DNA from: Ctenosaura bakeri
Lineage: Eukaryota; Chordata; Lepidosauria; Squamata; Iguanidae
Assembly: GCA_948474755.1 (NCBI GenBank)
Contig: CAOLHI010000062.1
Location: forward strand, 372,001-436,000
Length of the DNA stretch: 64,000 nucleotides
Direction of reading: 5' to 3'
The notes below the pieces were generated by a model that did no database searches, had not been told where the DNA came from, and worked only from the letters and a program-made list of their open reading frames with translations. Of this stretch, positions 22,099 through 33,437 are shown piece by piece (position 1 is the stretch's first letter; every line of letters begins with the position of its first letter). Both the position numbers and the translations under genes were made by a program.

Positions 22099-23517
22099 CT
22101 TATAACTGAAACAGAGAACCATAGATAGGAGTTGAGAGAGGGTAATTACCTTACTAACTCCTGGAATTACTTCTTGATAATACAAGGATTGTACAGCTCT
22201 CAGACTTACTTAGTCCATTTCCTCATGGTGGGCTGTCCCATATTGGGGATGCAACAGCAGCCATCCATGGATCATGATTTCAAACGATGTTGTCTCAATA
22301 CCACAGGCAGCCCATCCCCAAGTGTCATGATCACGGGATATTTGCTTAATGGAAAAAATCTGTTAAGTGCCCACAATCTTGTGATGTGAAAGCATGATCA
22401 CACACTTTCTTCTCCATAGCATTATGGGAAGAAGTTCAGCTGCAGTGCAGAAGGAAAGATTGTGTCCCTTGCACTCCCTTCTGCTGGGAAACATTGGGGA
22501 CATTCTCCCATCCCAGCAGAGGTGCTGCTAGGATTGTGATGGGATGATGCAGGAGAGCATCATTGTGTGGAAATGGTGTTAGAGATACACTCTAGTTTTA
22601 TTTCCCTCCTTCCATCTTTCTGATCAACACTTAAATCAGTTTAGTCAAAATTTAGACATTTTCTTGGGGTTCCACATATTCTTATGTGTAAGCCCCACCC
22701 AACACACAGGATTATATTATTTGGACCTGAATCCTATTCTTAGTCCTAATTAAAATAGTCCTTTGGGTCAATGAGATTTCCATGTATGTTGAGTCACCAT
22801 TTCACAGTTGATTCAATGGCCTACTCTATTTTGAACTAATCAGTGGAGTCCAGGCCTTTCTGCATAATATACTATTTTGCTGGTATATTTGACTGTAATT
22901 CTTCTAATTTTAGCGCTGTGTTTTTATTTGTTGTATTTATAGTCTCTCAATACTGTGCCAAGAAACATTTGGTTTTGGCAGTATTTTTAAGGCAGTTCCC
23001 TCCGCCATCAGCAGCCAGGAGTCTGCATCACTTGTGTTCAATTTACTGTAACTTTGCTCCCTACAAGGTGAAAGGGGTGTTAATCTGGATTTTTTGGACA
23101 TCAGCTATTTGTTTACCAAGAAAACAGTGGTATCGGTCAACCACTCTTTGCAAACTGAAGTCTGTCTGCTGTAATGCATTTGCTTGTCAAGACTAATATT
23201 CCAAGAGATGTGAAACAATTCTTTCTCAGAAAGCTCTTTTCAATGTGTAAGCTTAAATTTTGAACTTAAAGTGAAAATGGCAAACTGTGCAAGTGGAGTG
23301 TCATAGCTACAGGGATCATGTGGTGTTTTTCTGTTGTTGCCAGCCCAACCAAATCAAATCAGCTAGTTGAAACAGGAATGCTCTGACAAGTACTACTCTA
23401 TTTTTTTCCGTCTCAGTCCTAGGAAAGGTGAAATAAAATGAGGCAAGGAAGAAGCAGCCAGGAACCCCTGATAATTAGGCAATAATTGAAGTGTCCAAGA
23501 ACATTGACAGGACAAGA

Positions 23518-23640
23518 ATCTTTGCCGTTCAGGACTCATTTTATGCAAAGTTTGCATGTGGTTGTTTTGCACAGGAATAGCATTTTATGTACAGTAGTCT
23601 TAAATATAGAGATTTTGAATCATGTAGGAGAGCCTGTTAC
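23518..23640. repeat. Repeat family F fragment
   Basis: TTCAGGACTCATTTTATGCA then GTTTGCATGTGGTTGTTTTG and CACAGGAATAGCATTTT follow the start of copy 1 (1648 onward) and part of copy 2. Only about 120 bp is recognisable. Confidence 0.5.
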
Positions 23641-24330
23641 TCTTTAAAAAAGTAATCTGCTGCTCTTGGAGACTTCCTGGAGATTAACTGTTTTGAGAGG
23701 AAAAGAGGCAGTGTGAGGAGTCCAGCAGACTCAAGGGATGCAAAAATAGGCTTTAGGTTGTTCAATGTGGCCCCTTGGCTGACCATATCCACTCTTCAGG
23801 TAACATGTGCTTTCATTTAAGTGTTTTGAGACTACTGAAATTTGCATAGCTTCATCAGTCAACGTGGAAAAGTATAGAATTGTAAGGGAAGAGGGAATGC
23901 TGACTACATACTCTATGCACTTCTGGTGGCCTGTGGTCTGAGGTGGGTGAGCACATAACCCTTAGCATGAGATAAGCATTCCTTACTCCGATTATAGGTT
24001 ACCAGCATTGCAGCCTCTGATGTGCCCTAATAATGCATATTTTCACTCCCACAAAAAAAATCCCATAATAAATATTTGATTTACTCCTGGATGATTTTAA
24101 TTCCTATTGTCCTTAAAAGGAAAAAAAATCTTTAAAAAGGTAAAGGTTTACATTTTGTTTCTCTTTTCTGTATCTCAACTCAGTCTACTTAATGTTCTCT
24201 TTCCACACCTTTCCTGTCTCCCAGCCCACTGCAGTCATGCCTTGTTAATTTGCTTTCCAACTAATTAATCTATGCCTTTCATAAAGGAGCTCTATCTTTT
24301 TCATACAAATCAATGACTGAAACAATAAAG

Positions 24331-24347
24331 ACTTTTTTTTTTTTTTT
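24331..24347 (+). repeat. Poly-T tract
   Basis: A run of about 17 T residues, possibly the reversed tail of a retroposon I cannot identify. Confidence 0.8.
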
Positions 24348-24518
24348 GTAAGTATGGTTGTGGATAGTTCTGTCTTGCATATTTCAGAATAAACAGTGCA
24401 ACTGGGTTCAAATTTGATGTTACTGCACTTAAGAGTATTAATATCTACGTTTCAAATGCCAAAATTAGGACACTATGGCTTAAATCCTCATTAGTCTTGA
24501 TCAGAGATGAGACACTGA

Positions 24519-24664
24519 GGCCATTTCCACACTTCATTGTTATAGTGCTATTATTCCACTTTCAACATCCTGTGGAATTCTGGGGCTTGTAGTTGAGGGA
24601 GGGGCATTTAGAATTCTCAGCTAGAGTGCTTTTGGGCCTCAGTAAACTACAAATCCCAGTTTAA
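24519..24664. mobile_element. Palindromic MITE, family P, right end lost
   Basis: It starts GGCCATTTCCACACTTCATT and keeps CATCCTGTGGAATTCTGGGG, GGGAGGGGCATTTAGAATTC and GGGCCTCAGTAAACTACAAA. It then breaks off where the other copies continue CCCAGAATTCCAC. The missing right arm indicates truncation or deletion. Confidence 0.75.
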
Positions 24665-24907
24665 CAATTGTTCCAAGGCCTTTAATCTAACTGGACATAA
24701 CCAACAGGATTCCAGCCCTTGTGACAAATTACAAATGAAGCGCTGTGAAGTTCATCACAGATTTTAAACACCGTGAAAATGTGATGGTTATTATCTTACC
24801 TTGAATTAAGAAAATGTTTTTGCTTTATAAAAAAATTAATTCCAGTGTTTAGTTGAATAAGTTAAATGCACCAAAACATGTATAGAGGAATGAATTCTGG
24901 CATAGTC

Positions 24908-24929
24908 CTTTTTTTTTTTTTTTTTTTTG
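24908..24929 (+). repeat. Poly-T tract
   Basis: A run of about 20 T residues interrupts anonymous AT-rich DNA (24665-25570). Confidence 0.85.
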
Positions 24930-25572
24930 TAGTAGAGTGAAGATGATTTGACTTTTTGCTAATAAGTATGCATCTTGGGATAATCTGAATGTTAAACATG
25001 CTGAAATGTTTGCATGTGTTTTAAAGGTCACAGTGTTGGAAAGTTATTTTGTTTGAAGCTCAGATTGACACTTTGAGCAATCAGAGCTGTTTTGCTCTCT
25101 ATGTTGTTTAACAAATCTCCTGGGTCTTCTTGTCTCTTAAACCATTTCAAAAAAAAGTGGAGAAGGGAGGACTCAGAAAATGCTCCTTGATAAATGAATT
25201 GTTTTGTTTCTTCGCTGGCCTATCTGACAGGTGTTGTACTAAATTCATATGGAACACAGTTGCACCACTAACCGTTTTAAATGATTGATGTTCCTTATTG
25301 TGATTTGACCTTATGTGTATCAACTACATTGATTCTATGTGTTCTCTTCCTTGCCACAAATTACTCTTTGAAGAATGGAAAAGTACATTATGGAGGCTGC
25401 ATGCACCTCTCCCCATTCACCATATCATTCCTTTTTTTCATAAGTATTGGCCTGAATCTTGCATGGGAATTAAATTATATGAGAATTAGAATTGTTCAGT
25501 TTCATGATGCCCATATCCAGCAGAGGGCTGTTGTTTCATTATTACATAGCAGAACCAGCAAAGTGGGTGATG
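24930..25572. other. Anonymous DNA
   Basis: No recognisable element or gene. The open frame at 25281-25631 runs into the tandem repeat below and is not credible. Confidence 0.5.
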
Positions 25573-25627
25573 TACATTACACACTCATGCACATTGCACA
25601 CCCATGCACATTGCACACCCATGCATA
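25573..25627 (+). repeat. 17-bp minisatellite, about 3 copies
   Basis: The unit ACATTGCACACCCATGC is repeated in tandem with small changes, and flanking ACTCATGC gives a partial further copy. Confidence 0.85.
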
Positions 25628-25913
25628 TTAGTCCTGACATGCATTGAGCACTCTTGAAGGTGTCCCAGTACTCATCTTCACAATTCACTAATAGAGTTTC
25701 TTAGTGCCTCTGCTACTTAGCTAAGTTTGTATAAAGTTATGTGAAATAGAAGGTGATATAGGGTTCCAATGATTATTCTTTAAAATTTCTGGCGAAAAAT
25801 CCTCTTGTATCTTGAAGGACAGGAGTGGGCAAGTGTAGGAGGCTGGTGGACACGTTAGGCTCTCGGAAGTCCCCAGTGGCCATTTTAGGTCCAGGAGAAG
25901 CCTTCCTGTGTAT
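25628..25913. other. Anonymous DNA
   Basis: ACAGGAGTGGGCAAG at about 25820 resembles the end of the hAT-like elements at 43327 and 45383, but I found no partner end. Confidence 0.4.
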
Positions 25914-26014
25914 TCTTCCTTCCCTCCCTCCTTCCTTCCTTCCTTCCTTCCTTCCTTCCTTCCTTCCTTCCTTCCTTCCTTCCTTCTTTCCTTCCTTCCT
26001 TCCTTCCTTTCTTT
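25914..26014 (+). repeat. (TTCC)n microsatellite, about 100 bp
   Basis: Roughly 25 TTCC/CCTT units with a few interruptions (TTCTTTCC). The Lys/Glu-rich or Ser/Phe/Pro-rich open frames across it on both strands are artefacts. Confidence 0.95.
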
Positions 26015-26272
26015 TGGGCCTAAAATGTGGGCCTCCATGAACCCAGAGCGTATTTGGATATTGACAGCCCTTGGGCCACACCTTGTCCTCCCCTGCTTTG
26101 TGGGTTGTGAGGGGGCCTTGTGAATTTTCTGGAGGTTATGAACTGTGTTAGGCTGAGGGGGCACTTTTTCTTAAATTGAAAGTGAGTTCCAGATGGTTCT
26201 TCATTGACAGAATGGCATGGAAGGAGGAAACCTCCACACCTTTTTGAGGGCATGGGGAGTTTAGCAAAAACA

Positions 26273-26300
26273 AATAAAATAAAATAAAATAAAATAAAAT
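26273..26300 (+). repeat. (AAAAT)n microsatellite
   Basis: About five AAAAT units, possibly once the tail of a plus-strand retroposon. Confidence 0.9.
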
Positions 26301-28074
26301 GGATTTGAGTGGGCAAAGGAGAGATACTCCCACATCTAGCAGGAATGTGTGCACACTCAGGAGTAGTTGTCTACATCTGTGTTCACTTCATCATTCCTTT
26401 CCAGTTGTCTTGTTACTGTAAATGTCAAGTTTGTGGTATACATTACTAGGTTTATATGACTTCTGAAAACCTATAATGAGGCAGGGCTACAGATGAAGAA
26501 AATCTTAGCTTAGCTTCATTATGCAGCCTCACTGGGAGTTCTGTTTCAGTCTGTCAACCGTTTATGAACTGTATCTGATATAAGAAAATTATAATAGTTG
26601 AATAAATTTAAGACTGTCCAATCTGTTTTAGTCCCTCCAGGTTGTATTGCTGAATAAGTATCCTGTGAAACAAATAGAAAAATTATTGGTAATGAAAATG
26701 TTGGATGCAGGATCCCTGGTGTCAGGATCACAAAAAGCAAATGGTTAAAAAACCCTCTTTTTCCTTGTACACTAAGGTCCTGATTCATATCAGCCCCTGT
26801 TCAATTACTGCAGAGAGAAAAAGAGGAAACTATAGCAGCTAGTAACTTTTAAAAACAGCAGTTTGGCTCTCTAGGTAAGAAGATTGTGCTGCATATAAAG
26901 CTTTGAAAGGCAAAAGATATTGCTATGTCCATGCTTAACATTAATATACAATATCATATGTTGTGCCTGTCAGTTGCTATAAAGCTCAGTCTTTGGTTAA
27001 TAAAAATCATAAGCCCTTTTACTATTAGGACATGACTTTCGAAATATTGGATGAAGGCTGACTTTATATTCTAATTTTTAGCCTGTCTGCTTGGAGAAAA
27101 TGCCAGAGTCACATTACAAGGTGGGTTGGCATCAAAGGTCAAATTTATAATTCATATTCTGATACAGCAAGTTTAATTAAAAGATAATAAAAGGTAATCA
27201 TTTGTTGATAGTTTTAACATTAATTAATAGTTTTGACCTTAGGCTAGCCTCGGGCACAGCTGTTTTTTCTTATCCCAAGCAAAATAGGAATGCTTGTATG
27301 TATATATTACAAAGTTGTTTTTGGTAAACATATTTGGTCTTCATGATATTATTTCTCCACCCTCTAGAAAAAGAGGTAAAAGTAGCAACTGTGAAATTAC
27401 ACATATTTAATTTGTATATATAGGGCATGCTATTTTAACAGTTCATTTTTTTAAAAAAGAAATAACATTGCTTTTTTTTTCTTTATTTTGAATAAAAATT
27501 CTGCCTTTCAAGATTGATGTTACACTTTCAAATTATTTTATTATTATCATTTTATTTATTTATATTACACATTTCTTCTAACAGTGGGAAAACCAAAACC
27601 CATCAATGTGGAAATGTAGGGGTGTGTGTATGTCCCTTAGGCTTCATTTCTCTATCAATTTAATAGAGAGAAAGCCCCATTGATTTCACTGCCACAGTGG
27701 CTAGTACCATGATATCATGGTAGCATTATGGTGTCATGATGGGATTTATCCCCTATTTGTATATTTCTATGTATGTGCATTCTGTCTTACTTGGAACAAT
27801 TTTCCAATTGCAAGCAATAAGGTTCAGTTGTCTAAAAGCACAGAAGTATCTTTATGGAGTTAACAAGCCATGTGGAACCATCAGACATCACTGTCATCTG
27901 CTTCTTTCTTCCTACTGCCTCAGGACCATTTCCAACTGGCAAGATGTGGCTGAATGGTACTAATTTATCCCACATTCCCATTCTACCATACTTCCCTCTA
28001 TCTCTGGTCTCCACATTAACTCTGTTTTTCAGCTTGCTTTGGATCAACATACCACTTGATTTAACATACACACA
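26301..28074. other. Anonymous AT-rich DNA
   Basis: No gene recognised. T/A-rich homopolymers lie at 27469-27485. A TTATTATCATTTTATTTATT stretch at about 27538-27560 may be a reversed LINE tail. Short imperfect ATCATGG/CATGATG steps occur at 27708-27740. Confidence 0.45.
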
Positions 28075-28112
28075 TGAGAGAGAGAGACAGAGACAGAGAG
28101 ACAAAGAGACAC
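28075..28112 (+). repeat. (GA)n/(GACA)n microsatellite
   Basis: An interrupted GAGA/GACAGAGA tract. Confidence 0.9.
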
Positions 28113-28940
28113 TATTTCTACCATCCCCACCCCAGTCATTTGGGAGACAGGACAGGGCCTCTGTGGTATAGTACACACAGTCATATAAAGGAACATACTT
28201 CCATATTGTTTGATGATGTATATTGGGTTGGCCAGTGAATTTGCCACTGCAGGTTTGGCAAATCCACTGTGGATTTTACCACTATTCTTCCAATGGTTGT
28301 TCCAAGTTGAGAGAAGTTCTGCTGATGTTGGACTCTTGTTCAGCAATGGCAGAGTTGTTGTTCAACTTCAAGCAGCTGCAGGAGGAGAAGCAGTAAAATC
28401 TGGAGTAGGTAAGCTGCCCCTATGGTTATTGATTCACAGTCCTGTGTTTGTTCCATTGAAAACAGGTTTAAAAAGATAACACAAAAGGAAATTTGCTAAT
28501 TTAGAAGTGACCACAACCACAGATGGAATGTGCCAGTTCAATCATCAAAGCAATGGTGGTAGGTAGGGTGGTAAGGATGTGGATCTGTGACAAACATTTA
28601 GATGGACTGGGAATGTAGCAATGCTGTTGAGCCAGCAAAGATTCAGCCCAACCATACAAACACATTAAAAGTAAATAACAGATGAAGGATATGAATAACT
28701 GATAGGAAAACGTACCAAAAGAGGAGCATTTTAAGAAGATGGCCTGAAGAGGAAGGGTGGGATGAATGGCAGTGAGGAATTAAAAATATAAAATGTATAT
28801 TGGAATAATGTGAAAACAGGTACTTTAAACTGATACATCTGAATTCCTTCACTATCAGAGTTCAAATTAACAGAACAGATATAATTAATTGAGGGAAAAA
28901 TATACAACGGCCATTGCTGGCATATCACAGCAGGCATTCC
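28113..28940. other. Anonymous DNA
   Basis: I see no gene or clear repeat. Open frames on both strands here are short and random-looking. Confidence 0.5.
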
Positions 28941-29109
28941 AGAGAGAAAGAAAGAGAAAAAGAGAGGGAGGGAGCGAGGGAGAGGAGGAGAATCAACACT
29001 AGGAAAGCTAATTCTCTTCTTCTTCTTCTTCTTCTTCTTCTTCTTCTTCTTCTTCTTCTTCTCTTCTCCTTCTCCTTCTCCTTCTCCTTCTCCTTCTCCT
29101 TCTCCTTCT
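28941..29109 (+). repeat. Compound GA-rich, (TTC)n and (TTCTCC)n satellite tract
   Basis: A purine-rich segment (28941-28991) is followed by a short spacer, then about 15 TTC units (29016-29062), then about eight TTCTCC units (29063-29109). The purine-to-pyrimidine switch creates mirror/inverted symmetry. The Lys/Arg/Glu-rich open frames on both strands are compositional. Confidence 0.95.
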
Positions 29110-30182
29110 TCATTTGGCTGGCAAAAGAATGGGATTGCTAAGCCGATCAAGTATTAGTAGAGGCTTGTAGCTCAGAACTTAGTTCTGGAAAGCAACTATC
29201 CAAGGTACCAAACGGTACCTTCCCCTCCCCAATAGATTCAACACTTTGGATAGCTCCTTTAAAGTGAGAGCAAAGCCCACACATCACTGACATCATAGTT
29301 TCCAGGCCTCTATATAAGTGGACAGTAAACTTCAGTTTAGACAACTGCAATTTCTCATGCAGGTAGATGAGCCAACTATAAGCATATTTTAAGACTTGAG
29401 TCCAAATGGGCCAAATATGCAAGTGGAAACCGTATTCTATCTTTTTTTTTTCCTATCAGGCAGGGATGGGGATGGGAATCTGCTTCAGATATGATGTACT
29501 GTCTATTCTATAATGATGTGCAGAGTTTCTAGATACAGAAAGGTACTCTTAGAGCATTGGTTAGTAAACTATGCCCCCTTTGAGGTCATTTTTGAGACCT
29601 CAAAAGTCTTCTCATCTCCCTTTAATAAAATTTTAGGGGAAAAAAATCTAATTATGTTTTTTATAAAAGCAGCCTACCTATTTCCTAGGGAGTACATGAG
29701 GCAGTTTCACCACATCATCCCTGCTCTTTTCAGGTTGAGGACAGCCCTTTAATTAACCAAGAAGTAAAACAAAATACAATTTTCTTACCCTAATCCTAAA
29801 ATGAAGAAGTCAATCCCAATCTAACCCACACAGAACGAAGACAATTTACCCATAAAATAAAATACAATGCAATTAAAAAAAAATTCCTAGAATGGGGGTT
29901 TGCAGTGGTGAGGCCCATTAGGAAGTGAAGGTGTGCAAGGTCCTGCAAGTGGCCAATACTCCTCTGGGAGTCATTCCATTATTACATATTACAGGGACAA
30001 AAGTGTGGATGTGGGTGTGTGTCTGTTCAGTTCAGCTGCATGTTTCTAAATAGGCACTTCCTAATGCTAAGACAAAAGCCAAAAAGGACACAAAATTAAC
30101 ATACCAAGTTGATATAGTCAATACATTTATCCCACATCTACTGTAGGATACATCACATATTACCCATTCATCTCCAGCTATG
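29110..30182. other. Anonymous DNA
   Basis: No recognised gene or transposon. An A run lies at 29876-29883. Confidence 0.5.
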
Positions 30183-30405
30183 TGTGTGTCAAATTGCTTG
30201 TTGACTTATGGCTACTCCTTGGATTTCATAGGGTTTTCTTAGGCAAGAAATACTCAGAGGTGGTTTTCCCAGTTCCTTCCTCTGAAATATAGCCCACAGC
30301 ACCTAGTATTCATTAGTGATCTCCCATCCAAATACTTACCAGAGTTGACCCTGCTTACCTTCCAAGATCAGATGGGATCTGGTGCCTTTAGGATATTTAG
30401 GCCAT
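30183..30405 (-). mobile_element. 5S rRNA-derived SINE
   Basis: On the minus strand the element starts ATGGCCTAAATATCC and continues ATCCCATCTGATCTTGGAAG, GTAAGCAGGGTC and TAAGTATTTGGATGGGAGA. This is in order the body and internal promoter region of 5S rRNA. It is followed by a body with TTTCTTGCCTAAGAAAACCC and GCCATAAGTCAACAAG, shared in part with the tRNA-headed SINEs at 46939, 49793 and 55988. It is therefore a retroposon with a 5S head, not a 5S gene: it is diverged, lacks a T-run terminator right after the head, and has a long SINE body. Squamate 5S-headed SINEs are known, and the exact subfamily is not determined. Confidence 0.8.
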
Positions 30406-30463
30406 CTATATATATATTTCTATATCTAGATAGATAGAAACCTCTCTCTCTCTCTCTCTCTCC

Positions 30464-30495
<32 letters not shown>

Positions 30496-30525
30496 CTATG
30501 TCTATGTATATGTATATATACATGC
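30406..30525 (+). repeat. Compound (TA)n (CT)n (GT)n (TATG)n microsatellite
   Basis: It starts CTATATATATATTTC, passes through TAGATAGATAG, a 20-bp CT run, a TA run, a 16-bp GT run and TATG variants. It starts at the head end of the 5S SINE. Confidence 0.95.
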
Positions 30526-31480
30526 ATAGATTAGACAGAAGGAGAAATAGAGATAGACAGATAGATATCACTATACACATCACTGCCTACACTTACTCAC
30601 AGGCCTGAAGATGCTTCACTTCACTGTTATTGCTCTTTTGTCTATAAGGATATTCTTGCTCTGTTCACTTCTTTTGCTTTGTCAGGAATTGCAGAGACTA
30701 ATGTGACTCTAGGAAAGATGCCAAAAAACAGCTTGTTAAAGTTTTGACATGAAAAAGTGACCCCTGACGCTGGAACCTGTTCTTGCATTCTCACCATTAT
30801 ATCCATTTTCTATAAGAAGTTTCAAAGTGGAGGTCATTGAACTGATATTCAAGGTTGTAGCAACCTTTAGATGTTTCACTAGTTTTAGTATATTTTATCT
30901 GGGGAAGTTGCAAAGAAGATTTGTTAATCTGTGATTAGAATTGGTGTATAGGCAGCTTCTGTAGAACAGATCTACTAATTAGTTGTCTCAGTGACAAATG
31001 AGAATTCTAATTAGCTCCTTGGAAAGAACTTCAGCTCAGGAAATTCTGTTTTGATGGTCAGCACTTCTAGACCAAGTTTTTAGAAGCAATGAATTCATTG
31101 ATTTCTTATGAATTTTTGCATGGGACACTTTCTTTGTATCTATTTCCCCATCATTCTGCTGCACATTTCATTCTCCTCATTATTTTTGCATATTTACAAA
31201 GGCTGTACACACAGAACTGTATCCTGAGAAAAATCTACACTTTCTCTTTAGGCATCCTGACATATCGTAATATTACATCTACAGATAGTCATGAGTTCAA
31301 CAGAAGTAAGGTTTTGAAGGAAAATATAAATGATACATTGTACCTGTCAACATACGTCTTTTTTATTGATAGCTCTTTATTTTAGGCCATTTAACTTAGT
31401 CATTATGTCCTTCAGAATGAACTTGCACCACTGTAGGATTTCTTATGAATAAAATGGTTTCTGGGGGGAAAAAAGATTAC
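30526..31480. other. Anonymous DNA
   Basis: No gene recognised. The open frame at 31089-31385 has a hydrophobic, random-looking translation without a known domain. Confidence 0.5.
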
Positions 31481-31483
31481 TTT

Positions 31484-31971
31484 GGCCCTTTCCACACAGG
31501 GGTATTAAAACGGTGTAGCGCAACCTCTGACGGAGGTCGTCTACACCGTAAAATGGATTGGGGCGGATTACTTTAGTGTAATTCCACACCCCAATCCACG
31601 CTAGGGCAACCGGAAGTAGCGGCGCTGCATGCTTTTTAAAAACCACTTTTCATATGGTTTTTAAAAGGCACGAGGCATGCAGCTGCATTCAGCCTCATCG
31701 CAGCTCCCGGTGTAGATTTGCAGACGGGCACAAAGGTTTGCCTGCAGATCTGCCGGGGGCGGGCTTTCCGGCTGGTGAGTTTCTCCGGTTGGTGGAGAGC
31801 CTCCGCCAGCCAGCAGCCACCATTTTGGATGCCACAGGACACCGCAGGACACCGATGAGTGTGGAGCAGCGAAAACGCGCTGCTCCACGTGGTGACGGAC
31901 TTACCCAGATGCAGGTAAGGTCCGTCCTAGCGTGTTTTCACCCATTTTTTCCTCCGTGTGTGGAAAGGGCC
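31484..31971 (+). mobile_element. GC-rich Harbinger-like non-autonomous DNA transposon H2
   Basis: Both ends are GGCCCTTTCCACACA inverted repeats, near perfect over 15 bp, flanked by TTT at 31481-31483 and 31972-31974, a 3-bp target duplication. A subterminal hairpin (31510-31549) has arms ACGGTGTAG/CTACACCGT around ACCTC/GAGGT and recurs at the right end of H1. The interior is CpG-rich (GCGGCGCTGC, GAAAACGCGCTGC) and has no transposase. The open frames at 31654-31992 are a consequence of high GC. Confidence 0.85.
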
Positions 31972-31974
31972 TTT

Positions 31975-33125
31975 GTCTCAAAGATGGAGTAATTTATTAC
32001 CTGAAGTTATATTTTTGGAAGTCTGTGGTAACGTAGTAAAATGGTTTCTTCTGCTTGTCTTTCTATCATTGAATTTGGGATCATACAGCCTTCGTAACCA
32101 AGTTGTTGACCTGTAAATTGCCAGCATTCCTTACCATTGGCTGTGGTGGCTGAAGCAGCTGGGAGTTTCAATCTAACAGCATCTAGGTATCACCTTGATC
32201 TCACCTAGGAAAGTAAATATTTGACCAATTAATTCTCATAAGTGAGGATCAATATTTTCCATAGTTTTCTCCCTGCAGTAGCAGAAACAAATATTTGCAA
32301 AGTTTATGGCCCATATTCACACATCTTGAAGTGTTTTGATAAATTATTCTGCACAGAGATACATGCCATTTTTTCTCTGTGGGTAATTTTTTTTGGGGGG
32401 CGGCACGAAATATTGTTTCCATGTAGGTTTGTTTGTTTGTTTGTTTGTTTGTAAAGGACTGCTGTTGCATTTTACAAAAAAAAAGAAAAATCTTGCATAT
32501 ACATAAATCCATAAAAAAAGGCCACATGATTGCTGCTGTTGTTTTGATTTAAGGTTGCTATATTTTTCTTCTTCTTTTTGTTTCTCATACTCCATCAATC
32601 TTGAACACATAAAAATGGCTATCTGGAAAAAGTATTTTTAATTACAAATATATATATTTCACACCAACCCTCACCACAATCATTCATTCCTCACTTTTCA
32701 CTCTATCCTCACCACAATTATCATTCAAGTAACTCGTGTGTACTTCTGCATAGAATTAGTTCATGAAAATCTTTGGAATGTATGAATGCCAGTTAAAAAC
32801 TGTGCAAAATTCTTTACACTGTTTTTGTGTATGGATCAGGCCCAGGTTCTTTGAAGGGCTGTATCCTTCTATACAAACCTGCCTGTGTTAGATATCTGCA
32901 GGGGATCCCCATCTCTGCCCCTCCACGTTTACTCAAGGAGATCACTTGCTATCTTTCTGCAGACTTTTTATTATTATTATTTAGCAGACTTTAGAAGAAT
33001 GATTGATCAAAGGGAATGCACTCTGTAAACTGTACTGGAGTTTCTATTCACCGTTCATTTTTTATCTTATTGTGGTATTTTAATAACATTTGAAACATTT
33101 GTTTAATTTGATTTTTTAAAACTAT
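31975..33125. other. Anonymous DNA
   Basis: No gene recognised. It includes the TTTG microsatellite below, an A/G run at 32478-32490 and (TTA)n at about 32967-32982. Confidence 0.5.
32427..32452 (+). repeat. (TTTG)n microsatellite
   Basis: About six TTTG units. Confidence 0.95.
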
Positions 33126-33437
33126 GGCCCTTTCCGCACCTCACCTTTTCATGGAGGTGGGGGGCAGCGGCCGCGCAAGCAGCCTCTTGCGCGAGGTGCT
33201 CACTTCACTTCTGCTTCCTCACCGCAGCTGGCTTGTCAGTTGTGCGAACACCTGCCCCTTCCTACCACAACGCAACCTGGGAATTGCAGGCTAGCGCTGA
33301 GGCAGAAAGCGCGACCAGCCCGACTTCCGACGCACCACACACCAGGTAAGTGTGTGCAGGCCCCGGGGGCATTGCGCGACCACGCACCATTTTTGGCTTT
33401 AAGCCGAAAATGAAAAGGTGTGCGTGGTCCACTTTAG
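33126..33437. mobile_element. GC-rich Harbinger-like element H3
   Basis: The left end GGCCCTTTCCGCACCTCACC is followed by TTTTCAT. The right end reads ATGAAAAGGTGTGCGTGG, the eroded complement. The interior is strongly CpG-rich (GGCCGCGCAAGC, CGACTTCCGACGC), unlike the flanks. It shares TIR type with H1 and H2 but not their interior. The target duplication is not clear. Confidence 0.6.

Larger units (their letters stand above)
22099..24518. other. Anonymous DNA
   Basis: A GGGA/CCCATC-rich segment at about 22300-22590 may be an old MITE, but I could not pair its ends. The open frame at 22843-23196 resembles no protein I know. A T run lies at 24331-24347. Confidence 0.45.

Noticed and set aside
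25721..26164. Lys/Glu/Gly-rich and Ser/Phe/Pro-rich frames on both strands
   Set aside because: They are translations of the (TTCC)n microsatellite.
28731..29150. Poly-Lys/Glu and poly-Leu frames
   Set aside because: They are translations of the (TTC)n/(TTCTCC)n tract on both strands.
30310..30405. A possible 5S rRNA gene on the minus strand
   Set aside because: It is diverged from 5S rRNA, has no T-run terminator at the expected place, and continues directly into a SINE body.
31654..31992. Overlapping open frames in a GC-rich islet that could pass for a first exon with a CpG-island promoter
   Set aside because: The interval lies inside Harbinger-like element H2, bounded by terminal repeats and a TTT duplication.
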